Source of the DNA: Ligustrum vulgare | Taxonomy: Eukaryota > Streptophyta > Magnoliopsida > Lamiales > Oleaceae | Length of the DNA stretch: 64,000 nt | Assembly (NCBI GenBank): GCA_963555705.1 | Contig: OY743174.1 | Span: forward strand, 61,154,234 to 61,218,233 | Direction: 5' to 3' | Part shown: in pieces, positions 30,916 through 41,761 of the stretch | Numbering within the stretch: the first letter of the stretch is position 1 | How the letters are laid out: each line of letters begins with the position of its first letter | The notes under the pieces: model-generated | What the model was told of the DNA's origin: nothing | Seen by the model: the letters and a program-made list of their open reading frames with translations, nothing else | Database searches by the model: none | Translations under genes and position numbers: made by a program

Positions 30916-33353
30916 TCGTTACAACTCTCCAATTTTAAAAGATCATTATTTAAGAATTATCACACTCGTCTAGCCATTTACAAGTGAAATTAATTTATTT
31001 TGATCCGAATCCAATTCCAAATTTATTAAAAATATCTCAATTTTCCTTATTAAATTATTTTAAGTCCAAATACGAAATTCAATTTTATCTCAAAATTTAT
31101 TTATTCTCAAATTTATTTTCGGTCCAAAATAGATTAGTTTTAAAAACATTGCCTAATCGAAGTTAGTCTAAATTTTAGTTAATTATCCTAAACTAATTCT
31201 ACCAAATTATTCCCCATGTTAGCTTCTTCTTCCTTTTTCTTTTCCACCCATTTCATCATCATTTTGTCACAATCAATCAATATACTTTACACCACTTTCC
31301 ACTTCATTCCAACATAATTCTCCACCATTCTCCCCTATATTTCATATGATTCTCCACTAACTCACAACCATCATCCATATCCCACATTCTTAAAACATGA
31401 TCATCTCAACCAAAATGTATCATGAACCCACGGTTTCACCAAACCAGCTCCCTACCTACTGCCATTCATTCTCAAACAACCACTCACCACCACCACCATC
31501 AATCAAATTGATTTCATCACCAAATCAAACCACATCACTGCCACTACCCAAACCAATTTACCAAGTTGCCACCTTCAACGCCAAATTGAATAATGAACAT
31601 CACCACCGTAACACTGCCTGCTTCACAACACATATATGATGCCACACATCCTAACTCACGACTCCAGACTGTAGGTAATTTCTCAACACTCACGACCAAC
31701 ATCACCGCCACATCTACCGTTTTACAGCCCCTTCACCGAACCAATTAGCACCTACACCAAATGGTCGAACCAAGGACCACCACCTACCTACCGCAGCACG
31801 CCACAGTCAAACCACCGCCCCTGCCCACAGCCCTTTCACCCAACCAACATGAATTTCACAAGCAAATCATCATCATTATCATCATCACCGACTGCCATTC
31901 ACCACCTCAATAGCCGGACAATCCAACACATAAGCCACTGCCCAACTCCAAAATCCCCAGTTCAAACCCAAATCAAACCTAACACCCATGAAGATCAAGA
32001 AATCGATCCATTACCTACCTCAACCGCCGGACTTTCTCCGGTTAAGCTCCAAACCGCAGCCAATAAGCCTCGGTTTAGCCATCGATTTCGCACCCAATCC
32101 CACACCAAACTCCCTTGAATCTGAAGATTCCCTTGTGCGCCGCTCGCCGCACCCTGCGACGGCGAAACCGCCGATTGGACACCAGCTTGTGCGAAGCCTT
32201 GCACCGTCGCTCTCCCATCTCCTCGTAACCACCTCTCTATCTCTCTCCTCGTTTCTCTGTTGGACCGAATGTGAGAGAGAGAGAGAGAGAGTGATTTGGT
32301 TTTTAAAATTTATTTTGTAAAACTTGCACCTTAGTCCCCAAGTTTTAAAATGTTTCAAATTAGTCATGTTAGTTTTAAAACAATCAATTCAGTCCCTTAA
32401 GTTTTTAAATGATTTTTAATCAGCCAATTCATTTTTTTTAAAATCTATTATTTGTTTTGAGTTTCAACTCAACTTTTGAAAAATTTACATTTTAGTCCCT
32501 CAAGTTGAAAAGTATTCATTTTAGTCCCTCAACTTTTAAAGTATTCATTTTAGTCCCTCAACTTTCAAATCATCAATTTCAGTCCCCAAATTGTAAATTA
32601 TCATTTTTTTAACTATGAATTTCAAAAGATTTATTTAACTTATTATTCTAATTGGCTAGACGAAGCGTACGGAGATTTGAAAGATTGAAGTAATTCCCGC
32701 TCAACCACACTCGTTAAGTTTAAGGTAGACTCGCCCCCACTAATTGATTTATATTATAATTGCATGTGTTATGTGAATTTACGTGATTATATGCTTAATT
32801 GCATATGACAAGAGTATCTCTTATGAGATAAGACAAGAGAATCTCTTATGAGATCAGAAGAGAAATTTATGTTATGTATGTCATAACTTATATGCGTTAG
32901 CGCATAAGACAAGAATATGTTCATTTGCATTCACTATGTGATGCCTATGATTAAGAAGAAAATGTCATTATATTATTTGCATAATTACGTGTTCAATTAT
33001 ATTGTAAATTAATTATTGGCGATGAGTTTACTGAGTATTTCTTTTGAAATGCTCACTCCGTTTTTAACAACATTTGCAGAGATCGGAAGCGGTGGCGAAT
33101 GATGGCAAACATTTATTTTTAAATTAATTTGAAAGTTGAGATTTTCCGAACTTGTTTATTTATCTGAGTTTTGGAATTTTATGGAATGTTTCTCAAGTGA
33201 ATTTATTTAAATGTGAGTTCCGTTGAAATTTTTCAAATGGATGTGATGTTTGGATTTTCTTAAAATTCATTTATTTCCGCAATATTTGTTAAATATATAT
33301 TTTAAAGAGAGACGAAGTAGCGTCCTGAATTTCACGGAATTCGGGGCGTTACA
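30858..33353 (+). repeat. Solo LTR of the TGTAGCGACC family (older copy)
   Basis: 2496 bp, starting TGTAGCGACC and ending GGGGCGTTACA, with perfect 5-bp duplications ATTTT (30853-30857 and 33354-33358). The ends are imperfect inverted repeats (TGTAGCGACC / TGTAACGCCC). It has the same architecture as the LTRs of the 41762-51195 element: C/A-rich U3 around 31230-32220, tandem 'ttttagtccctcaac' units (about 32490-32600), a GACGAAGCG block, and GTAGACTCGC near the end. A28 tract at 30885-30912; (GA)n near 32273. ORFs within are not genes. Confidence 0.85.
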
Positions 33354-33358
33354 ATTTT

Positions 33359-34178
33359 ACATTGTTGTAAAACCATGCCGCAGCTAGAAGTTTCTGAATA
33401 TGCAAATCTGTCTAGAGAAAATTCTAGAATTACTTTGCTTAATTAATATTTGTTTTGATACAATTTAATTATTATTTTTCCATAAAATCTTCTAAAAATT
33501 TTAGTTGGATTTATTTTCATAGAAAAATTGAAAAAAAAGAATGAAAAAGAAGATAACCAAAATATAAAAAAAGAATATTAAAAACAAAAAAATATATGTA
33601 AAAAAAATAACATGAAAGTAAATCACAAGTTTAAGGTTTCTAAAAATAATATGAAAGAAGAGAGAAAAATATAGAAGAAACAAAATTAAAATTTAAAATA
33701 TATTTTTTTTAAAGTCTTTCAAAATCTTGTAGGTTAATAAAAGAGAAATTAACAGATTTTGTGATTGTATAGTCTATTAGAAGTTAATATATAGAAGATT
33801 TCGAAGGAGTCTTTAAAAATTATTAACATTTTGAATAACATAAAACTTTTAAAGATTTTTAAAAGTTTTTTTATAATACACATTTACTTTTATGGACTTT
33901 TAGAATGTCCATTAATTAGAAGTTAGTATATAGAGAATTTCGTAGGAATCTTTAAAAATTATTAACATTTTGAATAACACAAAACTTTTAAAGACTTTTA
34001 AAAGTTTTTATATAATACACCTTAACTTTTTTAGACTTTTACAATGTCCATTAAAATCTATATTAAATACCTCAAGATTTTAATGGAGCCTCTAATGTCT
34101 AAATTGAATATAACTAAACTTTTCGATTCCTTTAAAACATTTAAAAGTCTTTCAGAATCTATATTAAATAAACCACCC
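33359..34178. other. AT-rich sequence with 139-bp tandem duplication; MITE-like
   Basis: Two tandem units of about 139 bp (33776-33914 and 33915-34053) share AAATTATTAACATTTTGAAT and TTAGAAGTTA text with a few changes. The segment ends where a fumarase coding fragment begins; the boundary GGGTGGTTTATTTAATATAG (minus strand) looks like a MITE end, but no partner end or target duplication was established. No gene. Confidence 0.45.
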
Positions 34179-34325
34179 TTAGTTCCGCTACCAATTTGCC
34201 AAACCATTAGTGGAAAATGATCATTTAAACTTTCCCTCTGCAACTTCTTGAGCAGCCTGCATAATTGCTTTCCCGATGGATGGATCAAGGCCGTACTCCA
34301 CGCAGAGACGGATCCAATCGGTGTC
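34179..34325 (-). pseudogene. Fumarate hydratase (class II) exon fragment
   Basis: Minus-strand text reads EYGLDPSIGKAIMQAAQEVA, EGKF, then (after a frameshift) LNDHFPLMVWQIGSGT, matching the region of class II fumarase before the substrate-binding GSGTQSNMN motif. It stops at GSGT, where the MITE-like sequence starts. About 150 bp remain. It is a dead fragment, perhaps carried here by a transposable element or left from a disrupted gene. Confidence 0.75.
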
Positions 34326-36085
34326 GAGCTAGTGCGGTCGTGCTAGCTGGATCGCAGATCGATCAGTTTTTTCCGTCGCTATTTTTTTTATAAAAAAAAA
34401 AAAACTGAGATTTGATGATGAATATGAAGATATATGGAACCTTTGTTGACTGGTTGGAAGCTACCATTTCTGAAGAAAGAAGAACTGTTATATGTGTTCT
34501 CCGATGGCATATGAAAGGAGTCACCGGAAGCTGGAAGAAGAATCAGTCTTGTTTGAAGAAGATGAAGGACTTTTGGGCCTTTTTAAAAGATTGAATTGGG
34601 CCTAATTAAATTGGCCCAAATACTAAGTTTGATAGATGATTTGCACTTTGTTATGTGGTCGTGTATGTTTGAATTCAATAACCAGATCTAATTACAAAAT
34701 TCTTCGTTTGGTAACAATGTTTGGTTTATTTATGATTTTGATGTAAAAAGTAGTTGTTGAAAATTGAATACAGAAAATATGTGTGATTAAAAAGTGATTT
34801 GAAAAATTGTATGATTTATAAACATGTTTATAAACCATATTTTCTCTTTTTCCGAACACACGGTAGATGATTTATGATTTTCAGAATGAATTATAGTTTG
34901 ATTATGATAGATAATATATGATTTTCAGAATAAATTATAGTTTGACTTTGATAAATAATTTATGATATTCAGAATGATTAATTGATTTTCAGAATGAATT
35001 ACAATTTAATACATTGATATATAATTTCCAGAATGAATTTAATGACATTGATTTACTTTATGATTTGTAATTCTTATATTTTGTAATTTGTATTTTTTGT
35101 AAATAATAAGTTTTTATGTTCTCATTGTGTAATGAAGATGTGCATTAAATAATGAAGTCATCACCCAATAAAAAAGTGACACATGACGGTCGTTCAGTCA
35201 ACGATTGTCGGTCAACGATCCATGATTGGCTGCTCTAGCTAGAATCTCGTCATGGATCCGTCACTGATACCACGTTAACCTTCATGCAAGACAATAATAT
35301 GCAGAAGGTTAAACATTAAAAGAAAAATAAACGTGAATATACTAATCACAAACATTCTGAGAGTTAACTACGCTATATAATTCTAAAAAGCATCACACTA
35401 AATAGGGAAAATTGTTCATTATTTTGCAACGATCGTTGTGTTTGAGCACACCATAATATGAATGAATTCAATATAAAATGTGTGGAAAGAGAAGAACTAT
35501 CAGAAAGGAAGAGAATAACCTGGATATATATAAAGTTAAAAAAATATTTCTCAGAAGTCAGCTCACTTAAGAATTCTTATAAAATGAAATTTTGTGCCAA
35601 AAGAATGATAACAAAATTCAAAACAAAATATCATCGTGGGTTAAATCAGAATAGAACACGAAACATGAAAGTTTAACGAATCAAATTCCACAAAATTTCA
35701 AAGTCACACTGTGCAAAATTTCTGAAAAATGATACCACTTAACAATTTGCTAGTTCTGAACTGTAAAACTAATGAATTTTTACATGTAATAGAAATGCAA
35801 AACAAAGCAGAATTTGATAAAGATCGAAAACCATAATTTTCTAGTAAGTGGAGCAACCTCAGAAAAATGCATTGAAATCAATAATGAAAACTTTACAAAT
35901 AGGAGAGATCAAAATCAGAAGAGAACACAAAACATGAAAGTTTAACGAATCAAATTCCATAAAATTTCAAACCCACACTGTATCATCAAATTTACAATAT
36001 ATAATTCATGATTTTTTCAGAGGTTCGATAAAAATGGAGAAAAAGAGTATCTGAATAGGCAAAGCAATAGGCAGAATGAACGGTC
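34326..36085. other. No recognised gene; diverged direct repeat
   Basis: AT-rich. A 40-bp block around 35661-35701 (AACATGAAAGTTTAACGAAT...) recurs near 35929-35970 with two or three changes. A 60-codon ORF at 34412-34594 has no recognisable family. GTCAACGATTGTCGGTCAAC near 35196 contains a short tandem. Nothing else could be assigned. Confidence 0.4.
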
Positions 36086-36666
36086 TGTTGGGAATTACAC
36101 ACAAATTTCCTCTCTAATTAACCTCTACAGGAATTTTGATGTTCAAGAAATAATTGAATCAAAAAAAAAAAAAATATGAACACAGAAATTTACGTGGTTC
36201 GACAACTTGCCTACGTCGACGGGCCTTCGTCAAAGCTTTTCACTATATAATAAATTGTTACAATTATATAGAATTTGTACTCACCAAACCCCCTAAATAT
36301 TGTAGGAAAAATAACCAAGTTTTACCACATCTATCAATTTCTACTTCTTTGTACAACCCACAAAGAACAAAAAAAAACTAAGATGCTAGACTATATTTTT
36401 CCCTACAATACTCTCTAATCAATGTGTCATTAATTGGCCTTCAACACACATATTTACAGGTAAACATAACCCAAAAATGTGTATTACTTGTACTTCAAGA
36501 TGTTTCCTTGCTGAAGTAGAATATCAGAATAAGGAAAGAAATTCATGCCAAAAGATTAACTTCCTTTTTTTTTCACCTTTAATTTGGTCTTCAAGTTAGC
36601 CACTTTAATAAGGAAATCAATTGTCCAATATATTCTCATTCTTAATTTGGGTCAAATATCTCAACA
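36086..36666 (-). repeat. Copia 3' LTR (minus orientation)
   Basis: 581 bp, plus strand TGTTGGGAATT...CTCAACA. About 88-90% like the partner at 38661-39229 by eye, including the block 'aatttacgtggttcgacaac', so an old insertion. Confidence 0.8.
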
Positions 36667-37329
36667 ATCTCCACCTTGACACAAATTCACCTGAACCAAA
36701 ATATTTAAATCAACAATTGGGTAACAGGCAAGTAATTTTCCACTTTGACGATCTCATACTCCACCATATGAATATAATCGCACTCAGAATTATCAACGAA
36801 CTCCGAGCTTTTCATAGCCTCATGTCGAAAATAAATCTTGATGAAAAATTATGGTGCAACTCCCATGTTTAGTTTTCCTTTGGAGCTTATCAACCATCGA
36901 CATCAATTTCACAACACGCCTTGCATTAACGTCAAACCAATGCCTGTGTGCAAACACATGTACCCGTCAGTAAGAACACATCATCTATCATAGCAACTCA
37001 TGCCATAAGGAATCTCGTCTTACTAAAGTACAACATCTCCCCCCCCCTCCACAAGAAGAGTCGCATTGTCCACCTCCGAGCAGTTAGCAGACTCTGCTCC
37101 ACCTTTTGGACAATTTCTTCTCACAGACTAGATCTACCACAGTTCCAACATATTAACTTCTTCTTCATGGAGTTGCCTCTCTTCCACTTTTCAGTAACAA
37201 GCAAAGCGTTTTCAGATTAACTGTCACTTCAACATAATCAACTTAACTTCTGAAAATTCAACTGTTTCCTTCCCGTACATCAAAATCAACATGATGTGCT
37301 CAAACGTGGATGGAAGAGACTAGATGAAC

Positions 37330-38640
37330 CTTATCTTCATCATCAATCTTAATTCTAATAGATCCAGTTCAGAAACAATCTCATTGAAAACACTAAGATG
37401 GTCTAAGATTTTTATACCTGCATTTATTCTCAAAGAATGAAATCGCTCATTCAGATACAAGTTATTTGACAAGCTCTTTATTTGATACAACTCTTCCAAT
37501 TTTTCTCAAAGTTCCTTCATGGAAAATATCCTATAAATATTTGCAAGAATATTTTTGGTCAAACAAAGTTGTAACATGCTAGCAGCCTTCAAATCTCAAT
37601 CTTCTCAATCTTCATCACTCGCGCTGGATTCAGTTTCTTTGTCAGAACTCGGGGTTGGTTTTTCCTTCAAAGCTTTCTGTAGTTCCATCTGAATCAATTC
37701 ATCCATGACTTGTATTTACCTAGGATGGCAAAACGAACTGTGAAAACCGTTATCTGCGTAGCCCCGCCCCATTAGGGGCAGAACCGTCCCGCATAAATGG
37801 ATCCATGGGCGGATACGGGGTAAAAAAGCTCTGCCCCCATCTAAACGGGGCGGGGACGGTTTTCCCTTGCCCCACCCCGTTTCGCCCAGCTCCGCCCGAT
37901 CTCCAGTTTTAAAAAAAATGAGGTATGCTTGACTAATTAATAAATCAATGCCGTGTGGAAACCAACTGATCCTTCACTATTTTTATTCTCAAACTTTATT
38001 TTATTTTGCATTTCCTCCATTTTTAGTGAATAGCAAGACAAAATTGTTTATTCAATGAAATGACTTTGAACATAAAAATGAATTATGGAAGCATAAGACA
38101 GATAAGAAAAATCAAAGAAAATAAGTCAATCTCCTAAAGAAAATAATTCAGTTTTTTCTGGTGTAGTGTAATTTACTATATATCTCTCAAATTCAACATT
38201 GTTAATTGTAGCAAGAAAAACTGCAATGTAAATGACTAATTACTTTCTTCAAGTAATTTTATTGATGCAGTGTATAATGGTAAAAACTAATTTTAATACT
38301 AAGTAGAGACCCTTTTGTGTGTGTGTGAAGCTCGTGATTTGGTTTTGATTCAAAATAGTTTAGTTTTATACTCTATCCTACTAATATAAATGGTTCACTA
38401 AATGGGACGACTTGTCGACCCACCCCGTCTTTAAGCGGGGCATGGGGTGGATGCGGGACAAATTATCCTAGGCGGGGCGAGGCGTGGGGCACGTCGACCC
38501 GCCCCGTTGCCATCCATATATTTACCACAAGCCAAAATTGATCTTCTCGTCAAAATTCTTCACATTTTACTTTCTAAATATATATTCTTTTGCTCTAAAA
38601 ATCTTTGAACCACCTGATACTCTGTTAATTAAACGTCGAT
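37330..38640 (-). pseudogene. Copia gag (UBN2-type) remnant split by a MITE
   Basis: On the minus strand, 38590-38527 gives FDEKINFGLW; after the MITE (37721-38518) coding continues MDELIQMELQKALKE, an acidic linker, then MLQLCLTKNIL, a KLEELYQIKSLSNNLYLNER segment and FNEIVSELD, the order seen in plant copia gag. It has several stops and frameshifts. The polyprotein downstream of gag is deleted. Confidence 0.75.
37721..38518. mobile_element. hAT-type MITE
   Basis: 798 bp flanked by perfect 8-bp duplications TATTTACC (37713-37720 and 38519-38526). Termini are inverted: TAGGATGGCAAAACG and CGTTGCCATCCATA. GC-rich ends (GGGGCGGGG runs) and an AT-rich centre. The 8-bp duplication and GGATGGCAA terminus fit plant hAT-derived MITEs. 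No transposase. It sits inside the copia gag. Confidence 0.88.
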
Positions 38641-38660
38641 TTTTCCGTCGACGGTGCCAC

Positions 38661-39229
38661 TGTTAGGAATTACACACAAATTCCCTCTCTAATTAACCCA
38701 CAGGAATTTTGATGTTCAAGAATAATTGAACCAACAAGAAAATAAATACGAACACAGAAATTTACGTGGTTCGACAACTTGCCTCCGTCCACAGACCTTT
38801 GCTAAAGCTTTTCACTATATAATAAATTGTTACAATTATATAGAATTTGCACTCATCAAACCCCCTAAGTATTGTAGAGAAAATAATCAATTTTTACCAC
38901 ATCTATCAATTTCTACTTCTTTGTACAACTCACAAAGAACTCAAGAAAAACTAAGATGCTAAACTACATTTTTCTTCACAATATTCTCTAGTCAATGTGC
39001 TCTTCAACACACATATTTATAGGTAAACATAACCCAAAAATGTGTATTACTTATATCTCAAGATGTTTCCTTGTTGAAGTAGAATATCAGAATAAGGAAA
39101 GAAATTCATGTCAAAAGATTATTTTCATTTTCGTTTCACATTTAACTTAGTCTTCAAGTTAATCACTTTAATAAAGAAATCAATCCTTGAATATATTTTC
39201 ATTTTTAATTTGAATCAAATATCCCAACA
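38661..39229 (-). repeat. Copia 5' LTR (minus orientation)
   Basis: 569 bp, plus strand TGTTAGGAATT...CCCAACA, partner of 36086-36666. On the minus strand it is followed directly by GTGGCACCGTCGACGG, the primer-binding position. Confidence 0.8.
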
Positions 39230-40009
39230 CGCCTACCGCCAAATCTGTGTCGGAGAGAGAGAGAGAGACACCATCCACGAAATGCAACAGCTAATGTGAA
39301 GAACTCTTGCACACTCTTATTCATTGAATTCACCAGCAGATTTGAAACACGTACTACAGACTGAATTGCTTCTTTCTTTGCTTTCCCTAATTTTGTTACA
39401 AACAAAACAACTGAAAATATGATTAAATTCAATACCTTCATCATAAAATCCCCAAAATTAACAATTTCAGAGTAACCAAACCGCGCGATGAATATAGCAC
39501 CCACGACTACTTCACTTCGAATCAGAGCTATGTAAGGTGTAATAAAGCTGAATATAGGAAAGGGAAGGATGACCAATCACCTAAATCCAAGTTTATAACA
39601 AAGATTTTCTCACCCAGGTCGTGTATAACCCGCTGTAAATAGTGCACCATGTTCTCATATTTCGAGTATTTTTTGGCATTGCTGCTGGAAGGAGGAGGTT
39701 TGAGAGAAAATATGATTTAGAACTCAGTGTGTTTGAAGGCGACCCAAAGCCGGATAAGGAACTCAGTGTGGAGGGAGCTGAAGGGACCAACGTTGGCTTC
39801 AGATTGGTGGGTAGAGGGGATAAAGGAGGGCGACAACGGAAGATGAGTGGAGGAGTTAACCGGCAATAGAGATGGTTTGGCATTCATCAAGTTTGAGCAT
39901 AAATTCAGAGCCCACTAGTTCAATAACTGGTGAGAAAATGGGAAAAAAACCGATGAAAAGAAAATTGCCGGGACATTAAAAGGCAGAATCTATTTACAAA
40001 ATTTAAGGT
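39230..40009. other. Unassigned sequence with overlapping opposed ORFs
   Basis: After a (GA)n tract (39248-39268) there are ORFs on both strands at 39593-39883 (-) and 39642-39869 (+). The minus ORF (96 codons; PSAPSTLSSLSGFGSPSN, Ser/Pro/Leu-rich) looks like an N-terminal organelle-targeting stretch, and the plus ORF is basic and Gly-rich. I recognise neither. The base composition is less AT-rich than around it, so a decayed first exon of a host gene is possible. Confidence 0.3.
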
Positions 40010-40880
40010 GGTGTTCTGTATGTATTTTATTTTGTATTTTCATTTTCGAAAATATTTTGTATTTTCTGTTTTCATTTTTATTTTCAAATTTGCTGAAAAC
40101 GCGTTTGGTTTGTCATTTCTGAAAATTGTTTTTGAAAATGAAAAATTGAAAAATACGTTCTGTTTGAAATTTTCCAGAATACTATTTAAACTATTTTTAA
40201 TTAATTTGCTTGTAGAATACTACTGACTCAAACTCAAATTTCTTTTCACAATACACTGAAAAACATGGTTACATGCAACACACTAATGTGAGTATTAAGA
40301 GTTTATATTAACACAACTTGATCAGGTTTGGGATTTGAGAAAACTCTAGTTCTATTAAAATTCAGAAAATGCAAGTTCTTTCAAAACTACCAGAGTCCAT
40401 TTATCAGTGTATTTTTTGAAATATAACAACAAGAATTCTCACTTAATTTTTTTTTTTTTTTTTGTAATGTTGATATTGAATTCAATAAAACATTATTTAA
40501 GCTTACTTCAAAGTTATGATAATTCTTCAAAAAAAGAAAAAAAATATCTTTATTTAGGTTTAATTCCAAGTTAGGATAATTCTAAAAAGAAAATAAAAAA
40601 TATATAAAAAAATAAAAAATTTATATTAAACTTAGTTCCAAGTAAAGATAATTCTTTAAAAAAAAAAATCAAAACTCGTTTTCCGTGTTTTGGACATTTT
40701 TTGTCGAAATACACACAAAACGCCCAAAATGAGGTTTTGAGAGTTTTGCGTTTTGTGTACAAATTTTTTTTTTTTTGTTTTACAAAATGCGTTTTCGAAA
40801 ATGGTAAAGAGAACGCAATGTTAGCGTTTTCGAAAATAAAAACAGAAAACGACCTCAAAACAGCAAAGAGAACAGAGCCC
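40010..40880. mobile_element. Possible non-autonomous DNA transposon or MITE
   Basis: The left part begins GTGTTCTGTATG and the right part ends CAAAGAGAACAGAGCC; the inverted right end, GGCTCTGTTCTCTTTG, resembles the left. Subterminal text rich in GTTTTCGAAAA / CATTTTCGAAAA occurs at both sides. No ORF of note and no target duplication confirmed. Confidence 0.35.
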
Positions 40881-40959
40881 TGAGATTCTGATTAAAATTA
40901 ATTGACCAAAATCTCAGTTATTTTTATAAATATATAAATATAGATATAGATGAGCAAAA

Positions 40960-41761
40960 GAAATATGATTTTGTTTAAAATGTTGATTTTAAAATTTGCT
41001 CCTTAGTCCCCGTTTTTGAAAGAGTTTTTACTTTAATCGTTTCAGGTTTAAAAGCGATTAACTACAGCCCATTGCAGCTTTTAAAACATTTATTCCCCAA
41101 ATTTTATTTTGTCACTCTATTCGTTAAATTTCAAAGTACTAAATTAATTTAACTTTTCTTTGGTTAGACGAAGCATTTGGTGAATTAAGAGATTGACGTA
41201 TTATTCTCACTCCTTCTTTTTGTGAATTAGTAAAATTGATGTAGACTCGCCCCCACTAATTAGTTTAAATTATAATTGCATGTATTATGTGAATTTACGT
41301 TATTTATGTGCTTAATTGCATGAGATAAGACAAGAACATTTCTTATGAAATAAATGAGAAATTGATGTGTTATGCATGTCATAACTTATATGCTTTATTG
41401 CATGAGACAAGACAAGAATATGTTCATTTGCACTCAGCACTCACTATGTGATGCTTATGATTATGAAAAGAATGTCACTATATTATTTGCATAACTACGT
41501 GTTCAATTATTTTGTAAATTAATTATTGGAGATGAGTTTATTGAGTATTTCTTTTAAAATGTCCGTCCCGTTATTTTAACAACATTTGCAGATCTTGGAG
41601 ACAGAAACGAATAAAGGGCAATGATGACAAATCATTAATTGAAGTTAATTTTGAAAGTCATGTTTTATGAACTTGTTAATTAATTTTGTCGTTACAATAC
41701 TTGAAAATCGAGATTTAAGGATTTCATGAATTGTTTCAAATAAAACTATTTAAATTTGAGT
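40960..41761 (+). repeat. Old LTR fragment of the TGTAGCGACC family, left piece
   Basis: This resembles 32310-33290 of the solo LTR (CCTTAGTCCCC, GGTTAGACGAAGC, GTAGACTCGCCCCCACTAAT, 'gataagacaagaa'). It lacks the 5' half of the LTR. The remaining end lies at 51201-51318, beyond the younger element, so the 41762-51195 insertion went into an older relative. Confidence 0.65.

Larger units (their letters stand above)
36086..39229 (-). mobile_element. Ty1/copia retrotransposon, gag-only remnant
   Basis: Two related LTRs (36086-36666 and 38661-39229) bound about 2 kb. On the minus strand the element reads LTR (starting TGTTGGGATA), a TGGCACCG primer-site-like start, gag remnant, and polypurine tract GTCAAGGTGGAGAT directly before TGTTGAGATA. 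This is the usual 3' arrangement of plant copia elements. Protease, integrase and RT are absent. Flanks CGGTC and CGCCT do not match, so no duplication was confirmed. Confidence 0.75.

Noticed and set aside
31397..32320. ORFs of 80-110 codons in the 31-32 kb region
   Set aside because: They lie in the C-rich U3 of a solo LTR with clear ends and TSD; no conserved protein motif.
36081..39234. Target-site duplication of the copia element
   Set aside because: CGGTC and CGCCT do not match; reported as unconfirmed.
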